A stretch of DNA of 18,579 nucleotides from Desulfobulbaceae bacterium (lineage in GTDB: Bacteria > Desulfobacterota > Desulfobulbia > Desulfobulbales > Desulfurivibrionaceae), in NCBI GenBank assembly GCA_003517965.1, contig DOZO01000045.1, forward strand, positions 1-18,579. Reading direction: 5' to 3'. The translations under genes and the position numbers were made by a program. A model generated the notes under the pieces. That model made no database searches. It had not been told where the DNA came from and saw only the letters and a program-made list of their open reading frames with translations. Position 1 is the first letter of the stretch. Each line of letters starts with the position of its first letter. Positions 14,899 to 18,579 of this stretch are shown here, piece by piece.

Positions 14899-16020
14899 CT
14901 ATCCTACCTCTTCCAGTCTCACTTGCAGTTGCATCTGCCGACCATCCCTTTCAATGGTAAGGTTCACCTTATCTCCGACTTTATACTTATCCATAGTATT
15001 GCGCAAGTCGTCATAGGAAGAAACCTTGCGCTCATCGACAGCCAGAATGATATCCCCAAAAACTATCTCCCCGCCGATCCTGCGTGTGCCCCGCAGGCCG
15101 GCGGCCTCAGCAGAACTGCCGGGCTGGATATGCATAATCAGCACTCCTGTCACCCCTACTCGCCTGGCGATCTGCTCATCTGCCACGACAACACCAAGCC
15201 CAGGGCGGATCAACCGCCTATGCTTGATAATCTCGGGAATAACCTTGGCCACCACATCTACCGGCACAGCAAAACCGACCCCGGAGCTACCCCCGGATAG
15301 GCTGTAAATAGCGGTATTTACCCCGATAAGACGGCCAGCGCTGTCCAGGAGAGGCCCGCCAGAATTACCAGGGTTGATGGCGGCGTCCGTCTGGATAACT
15401 CCCTGGATGGTCCTGCCAGTTGCCGATTGAATTTCTCGTCCCAAGGCACTGACTATGCCAGAGGTGAGGCTCTGGTCAAGACCGAAGGGATTGCCAATAG
15501 CAAAAACCTTCTGCCCCACCAGCAGATTATGGGATTCACCAATAGGAAGCGGCGTAAGTTTTTTGGCTGGGGCCGAGATCTGCAAAACTGCCAGATCCTT
15601 GTCCGGAGCAACACCAACCAGGGTGGCCGACCAAGTGGAACGATCCGCCAGGGTAACCTCGACTCGGCTGGCCGATTCTATGACATGATAGTTGGTCACC
15701 ACCCTGCCTTGTTTGTCCCAGATAAAGCCGGAACCTGTCCCCTTGGGAATCTCATGAATATTGAGGCTGAAGATATTACGTCTGACCTCGATGTTGGTAA
15801 TATAAACAACCGCTGGCGAAGCAGAACGAAACAGAGAGACAGTACTTTGTTCGTCGGCCGCAAGGTCGCCTCGCGCCGTTATCGGGATAGGGGTAACTTC
15901 AGGCGTGGAAGCCGGCCGCTGGTAAAGAGAAAAAAGCCACCAACCAATAAGGATAAAAAATAGAAGTACTACAAGGGGAATACGTTTTGGTCTGGGAGCG
16001 CTTGCAGGAGGAGTATTCAT
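14899..16020 (-). CDS. HtrA/DegS-like membrane-anchored serine protease
   Basis: This 373-residue S1C protease has a basic N terminus and one transmembrane segment (about 14-32) that should leave the rest in the periplasm. The trypsin-like domain holds His112 in TNYHVIE, Asp142 in DKDLAVL and Ser220 in GNSGGP. A single PDZ domain (about 274-368) ends the protein. One anchor plus one PDZ is the DegS layout, whereas DegP has two PDZ domains and a cleaved signal; function as a sigma-E regulator is not implied, since many bacteria have several HtrA paralogues. The ATG at 16020 has a modest ribosome site (AGGT). It is translationally coupled to the downstream polyferredoxin gene. The 173-nt upstream region holds two hairpins and a palindrome. 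Confidence 0.92.
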   Translation of the reverse strand: MNTPPASAPRPKRIPLVVLLFFILIGWWLFSLYQRPASTPEVTPIPITARGDLAADEQSTVSLFRSASPAVVYITNIEVRRNIFSLNIHEIPKGTGSGFIWDKQGRVVTNYHVIESASRVEVTLADRSTWSATLVGVAPDKDLAVLQISAPAKKLTPLPIGESHNLLVGQKVFAIGNPFGLDQSLTSGIVSALGREIQSATGRTIQGVIQTDAAINPGNSGGPLLDSAGRLIGVNTAIYSLSGGSSGVGFAVPVDVVAKVIPEIIKHRRLIRPGLGVVVADEQIARRVGVTGVLIMHIQPGSSAEAAGLRGTRRIGGEIVFGDIILAVDERKVSSYDDLRNTMDKYKVGDKVNLTIERDGRQMQLQVRLEEVG

Positions 16021-16035
16021 CCCGTGACCTAAAGA

Positions 16036-16064
16036 CTTGGTAGCTTCTTAGCAAAGTTACCAAG
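16036..16064 (-). promoter_or_regulatory. Hairpin in the htrA leader
   Basis: An 11-pair stem, with one G-T wobble, is formed by CTTGGTAGCTT and AAGTTACCAAG around a 7-nt loop, ending about 15 nt before the htrA start codon. No T run follows, so it is unlikely to be a terminator. Further up, TTTACA-AC-TGTAAA (16078-16091) is a perfect palindrome that could be an operator. Confidence 0.4.
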
Positions 16065-16119
16065 ACGTAAGTGACGATTTACAACTGTAAACTTCATCGC
16101 TTTATTGCAATGAAGAAGT

Positions 16120-16147
16120 ATCTTAATCGTAACTTTCATGCTCTCAA
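16120..16147 (-). promoter_or_regulatory. Candidate promoter for htrA
   Basis: On the minus strand TTGAGA (16142-16147) and TAAGAT (16120-16125) are spaced by 16 nt, about 100 nt upstream of htrA. The -35 box is good (five of six), the -10 box fair. The leader hairpin and palindrome would lie downstream of it. Confidence 0.3.
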
Positions 16148-16193
16148 CCCATCAGAATGCAAGAAGCAGGATTATATAAAGACCCTTTCTTTA

Positions 16194-16472
16194 TTACAGC
16201 CAGCCGCGCAAAGCCTCAACAATTTTCTGCGCTTGATCAGGGCTTGAAATATTGAATTTGGATTGCTGACTGTAATCTCCGTTCACCTTCCGGTAACGAC
16301 GAATTGAATATCGGTCTGAGCTGTATTCATTCTTTTTAGGATCCCACTGCTGATATCGGAAAAGAATAGTAGCCCAGGCACCCTTGGACAGGATAACCTT
16401 TTCAATCTCTTTGACAACTACGATTCCGTCTTCTTCATAGTTAATGGTTACTTCATCAACAGTTGCCGCCAT
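16194..16472 (-). CDS. Conserved-looking 92-residue protein of unknown function
   Basis: I recognise this as resembling small uncharacterised proteins of deltaproteobacteria but can name no domain. It is soluble, without signal peptide or cysteines. The middle (residues 29-63) is rich in aromatic and basic residues (SKGAWATILFRYQQWDPKK, then DRYSIRRYRK), followed by SKFNISSPDQAQKIVEALRGWL at the end, a pattern suggesting a small beta sheet with a C-terminal helix. GGGGGGAG lies immediately upstream of the ATG as a closely spaced ribosome site. It is flanked by the tRNA-fMet terminator upstream and htrA downstream, so it is probably its own transcript. An AT-rich 7-bp hairpin (16176-16194) covers its stop codon. 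Confidence 0.75.
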   Translation of the reverse strand: MAATVDEVTINYEEDGIVVVKEIEKVILSKGAWATILFRYQQWDPKKNEYSSDRYSIRRYRKVNGDYSQQSKFNISSPDQAQKIVEALRGWL

Positions 16473-16555
16473 ACTCCCCCCATATATTCAAGAGACGATA
16501 CAAAATCTAAGTAAAACAACATCACATTTTTTTCCCAATGATACTGCAATAAAAA

Positions 16556-16583
16556 AAGGACTCAGCTGTTACGCCAAGTCCTT
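16556..16583 (-). terminator. Intrinsic terminator of tRNA-fMet
   Basis: On the minus strand AAGGACT pairs with AGTCCTT over 7 bp around a 14-nt loop, 10 nt past the CCA end, followed directly by a run of T residues (complement of 16551-16557). This is a standard Rho-independent terminator. Confidence 0.8.
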
Positions 16584-16593
16584 CAAAGTTACA

Positions 16594-16670
<77 letters not shown>

Positions 16671-16681
16671 TCAGTTGTGAT

Positions 16682-16709
16682 ATAATACCCTCTTGGGGGA
16701 GAATGTCAA
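16682..16709 (-). promoter_or_regulatory. Strong promoter of tRNA-fMet
   Basis: On the minus strand a perfect TTGACA (16704-16709) and TATTAT (16682-16687, five of six) are separated by 16 nt. The -10 box ends 11 nt before the mature 5' end of tRNA-fMet, which implies a leader of only a few nucleotides. It fits entirely in the 53-nt gap behind the thioesterase gene. Confidence 0.8.
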
Positions 16710-16723
16710 GGTAAATAAGGAGA

Positions 16724-17170
16724 TTAAGCCGTCTCCGCCGACTGTTGTCCCTGCAAAACAGCAAGATACTTTTCCGGAAATCTTGTCAATCTGCCATCAA
16801 GATCCACCACAGCATGCATAGTGTAGCCTTGGACCAGAATTTTGTCATCATTTGCCCGGATAACCCGGTAATTGAAACGACAGGTTCGTAATTTCACCTC
16901 GACAAGAGAGGTTTCAACCAGCAACAGATCATCATACCGGGCTGAGGCCTTGTAACGCACCTGACATTCAACCACCGGCATAATAAAACCCTGCCCCTCA
17001 ATCTCTTTGTAGGAAAGAGCCCGTTCACGCATAAATTCAGTGCGAGCCGCCTCAAAGTACCGCAGATAATTGGCATAGTACACAACCCCGCCAGAATCGG
17101 TATCACCGTAAATCACCCGGCAGCGATAGCGATGCAACGGCGCAAGCATGTTCAGACTTTTATCAGCCAT
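16724..17170 (-). CDS. YbgC-type acyl-CoA thioesterase (hotdog fold)
   Basis: This protein of 148 residues belongs to the 4-hydroxybenzoyl-CoA thioesterase/YbgC group. Near the start it has RVIYGDTDSGGVVYYANYL, with the catalytic aspartate in the DTD segment, followed by FEAARTEFMRE, the usual hotdog helix. YbgC hydrolyses short acyl-CoA or acyl-ACP thioesters and in many proteobacteria lies in the Tol-Pal cluster; here it instead follows the hom and PGM-like genes. The ATG at 17170 overlaps the upstream stop by 8 nt (coupled). The ATG at 17149 gives 141 residues and aligns exactly with the E. coli YbgC start, and is a real alternative; neither has a clear ribosome site. Longer frames up to 17332 lie inside the upstream gene and are rejected. 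Confidence 0.87.
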   Translation of the reverse strand: MADKSLNMLAPLHRYRCRVIYGDTDSGGVVYYANYLRYFEAARTEFMRERALSYKEIEGQGFIMPVVECQVRYKASARYDDLLLVETSLVEVKLRTCRFNYRVIRANDDKILVQGYTMHAVVDLDGRLTRFPEKYLAVLQGQQSAETA

Positions 17171-18389
17171 ATTGCTCAAGAACCCGCTTGAAAAATTGAC
17201 GGCCATCTTCCAGCAATTCCCCTCCCCTGGCAGCACTTTGCTCATCATAGGACAGCCCACTTCCCGGCTGCTCAATGCGTGAATCATAAATAGCCACCGG
17301 TACCGGGTCCGCACTGTGTGTTCTGGTAGCAAGCGGAGTAAAATGATCCATGGCTACAGCCAATCGAAAATCATATCCGCTGGCAATCAGTGCTTCAAAA
17401 ATTGGTTTAACAATCTTACCATCAAAATCCTCGATAGCCTGAAGCTTATCCTTAAGACTGCCCTGATGCCCAGCCTCATCCGGCGCTTCTACATGTACAA
17501 AAACCAGATCCTTTGTTTCAAGAGCCTGCATGGCAGCAGCGGCCTTTCCCGCATAATTGGTGTCCAGATACCCAGTGGCACCGGGCACCTCAATTATTTC
17601 CATTCCGGCATATACACCAATGCCCTTGAGCAGATCTACCGCTGAAATCAAGGCACCCTCGACACCAAACTGTTCACTGATGGTCGACATAACCGGAGCC
17701 TTGCCCTCACCCCAAAGCCAGATAGCATTAGCAGGATTACGCTGTTGTGCCTGTCGGCCAAGATTTACCGGATGAGTTGCCAAATAGGCCACTGTCTTGG
17801 CCAAGGCTTCTTGCAGATATGAGATACGATTATATTGCCGCCAGAATTCAGTTACTTCCCTGCCGGTATAATCATGGGGCGGGACTGTAACCAGCGATCC
17901 GATCTCGCCAGAATGAACAAGCAGATGACGATAACTTACCCCGGAATAAAAATGCAGGCGACTACTGCCAGCAACCGCTTCTATTCCTTCGATGAGAATT
18001 TTGGCTTCCTGAGTGGAGATATGGCCACTGCTGTAATCCTCCATATATACCCGATCTTCTTCAAAACGCAGGGTAACCAGATTGCAGCGAAAAGCGATTT
18101 CGTCGGCTACCAAGGCAACACCAAGACTGGCTGCCTCCAGAGGGGCGCGGCCACTGTAGCATTCATGCGGAAGATAACCGAGCAGGGAAAGGTTAGCAAC
18201 ATCGCTCCCCGGTGGAAACCCTTGGGGCACGGTGCAAAGCCGGTAGAGCTTTCCTGCTTGCGCGATCCTGTCCATGAATGGAGTATGGGCAAAAGCCAAG
18301 GGGGTTTTGCCGCCCAATTCGGCAATGGGCAGATCTCCCATGCCATCACCGACTAAAATGATATATTTCATACCGTTGCTATTCTGCAT
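17163..18389 (-). CDS. Archaeal-type cofactor-independent phosphoglycerate mutase family; proposed homoserine kinase
   Basis: The 408-residue protein belongs to the alkaline-phosphatase-like ApgM family (COG3635). Metal and nucleophile residues are visible: Asp15 in VGDGMGD, Ser62 in GSDVANLSLLGY, Asp304 and His308 in APDEAGHQG, Asp348-His349 in AMDHFT and His358 in RTHSADP. By sequence it could be phosphoglycerate mutase, but it sits directly behind homoserine dehydrogenase. One branch of this family (TIGR02535) is proposed to replace ThrB as homoserine kinase in genomes with this arrangement, so a threonine-pathway role is the better guess. The ATG at 18389 overlaps hom by 11 nt and has AAGG just upstream. 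The in-frame ATG at 18371 gives the usual family start (MKYIILVGDGM) and is equally possible. Confidence 0.87.
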   Translation of the reverse strand: MQNSNGMKYIILVGDGMGDLPIAELGGKTPLAFAHTPFMDRIAQAGKLYRLCTVPQGFPPGSDVANLSLLGYLPHECYSGRAPLEAASLGVALVADEIAFRCNLVTLRFEEDRVYMEDYSSGHISTQEAKILIEGIEAVAGSSRLHFYSGVSYRHLLVHSGEIGSLVTVPPHDYTGREVTEFWRQYNRISYLQEALAKTVAYLATHPVNLGRQAQQRNPANAIWLWGEGKAPVMSTISEQFGVEGALISAVDLLKGIGVYAGMEIIEVPGATGYLDTNYAGKAAAAMQALETKDLVFVHVEAPDEAGHQGSLKDKLQAIEDFDGKIVKPIFEALIASGYDFRLAVAMDHFTPLATRTHSADPVPVAIYDSRIEQPGSGLSYDEQSAARGGELLEDGRQFFKRVLEQYG

Positions 18390-18579
18390 TAACCTTCATG
18401 ATGCGAATCTTCACCGTTTTACCGGTGCAGACATCCAGCGCATCAATCTCGGCCAGTGCCTTACGCACCGAGGATTCTTCCGCCTCGTAGGTCATTATGA
18501 CCACAGGCACGGTGCCATTTTTTTGTCTGCCTTTCTGGATAACCGATTCGATACTGATGTTGTGCCGCGCCAGAATTCC
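18379..18579 (-). CDS. hom: Homoserine dehydrogenase, C-terminal ACT domain (partial)
   Basis: The frame enters from the right edge and ends at TAG (18379-18381), giving 66 residues. GILARHNISIESVIQKGR, then VPVVIMTYEAEESSVRKALAEI and a final KTVKIRIMKV, is the ACT regulatory domain found at the C terminus of bacterial homoserine dehydrogenases, which reduce aspartate semialdehyde to homoserine and are often inhibited by threonine. The catalytic part lies outside the window. The assignment rests on this short domain plus its position directly before the proposed homoserine kinase. Confidence 0.85.
   Translation of the reverse strand, partial: GILARHNISIESVIQKGRQKNGTVPVVIMTYEAEESSVRKALAEIDALDVCTGKTVKIRIMKVNAE

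Noticed and set aside
4158..16072. The 8-mer CACTTACG in three intergenic regions (near 4161, 12223 and 16067)
   Set aside because: Flanking sequences do not align, so a shared site is not supported; an 8-mer this often in 18.6 kb is only mildly unusual.
17171..17332. N-terminal extension of the thioesterase into the PGM-like gene
   Set aside because: The extension lies inside the upstream gene in another frame and the family start aligns at 17149-17170.

Overview
The window looks like chromosomal DNA from a Desulfobacterota (deltaproteobacterial) anaerobe, most plausibly near the Desulfobulbales. The clues are a HesB/IscA-like protein with an in-frame UGA that reads as selenocysteine, a solitary AMMECR1 protein, a NapH-like membrane polyferredoxin, and a bacterial copy of the archaeal-type phosphoglycerate mutase family lying directly behind homoserine dehydrogenase. 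The genus is inference only. There is no phage, insertion sequence, CRISPR array or obvious foreign island; it is a housekeeping region with several unexplained intergenic elements.

Layout. The 3' end of a mogA/moaB-type gene (1-123, +) is followed by tRNA-Leu(UAA) with its terminator (-), an AMMECR1 gene and a HesB-like selenoprotein gene (both -, separated by a very long perfect hairpin). Next come a group III-type phosphofructokinase (+) and agmatinase (-), which converge, then glycogen branching enzyme plus a coupled 64-residue protein (+). A tight minus-strand set ispH-ftsY-djlA-like follows, with overlapping ends. A DUF2156 gene (+) converges with and overlaps leucyl aminopeptidase (-). 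A CNNM/CBS membrane protein with a TTG start (+) converges on a minus-strand pair of an HtrA/DegS-like protease and a NapH-like polyferredoxin. The right end is all minus strand: homoserine dehydrogenase (partial), phosphoglycerate-mutase-like proposed homoserine kinase, YbgC thioesterase, tRNA-fMet, and a 92-residue conserved protein of unknown function.

How the genes work together. Three tight arrangements stand out: hom with the PGM-like gene (threonine pathway), ispH-ftsY-djlA-like (isoprenoid synthesis, membrane protein targeting and a membrane-anchored J-domain protein), and htrA with the polyferredoxin (periplasmic protease with membrane iron-sulphur electron carrier). pfk and glgB both serve sugar and glycogen metabolism but are separate units.

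Most interesting signals: (1) the UGA codon of the HesB-like gene with a bacterial SECIS-like hairpin at the right distance downstream; (2) two copies of a ~55-nt element in the leaders of speB and ispH, with a base-pair-preserving change in its hairpin; (3) two copies, in opposite orientation, of a ~107-nt element sharing an identical 20-nt hairpin core; (4) a 24-bp perfect stem touching the ribosome binding site of the AMMECR1 gene. No wholly new multi-gene system was evident; the repeated elements are the best candidates for something undescribed.
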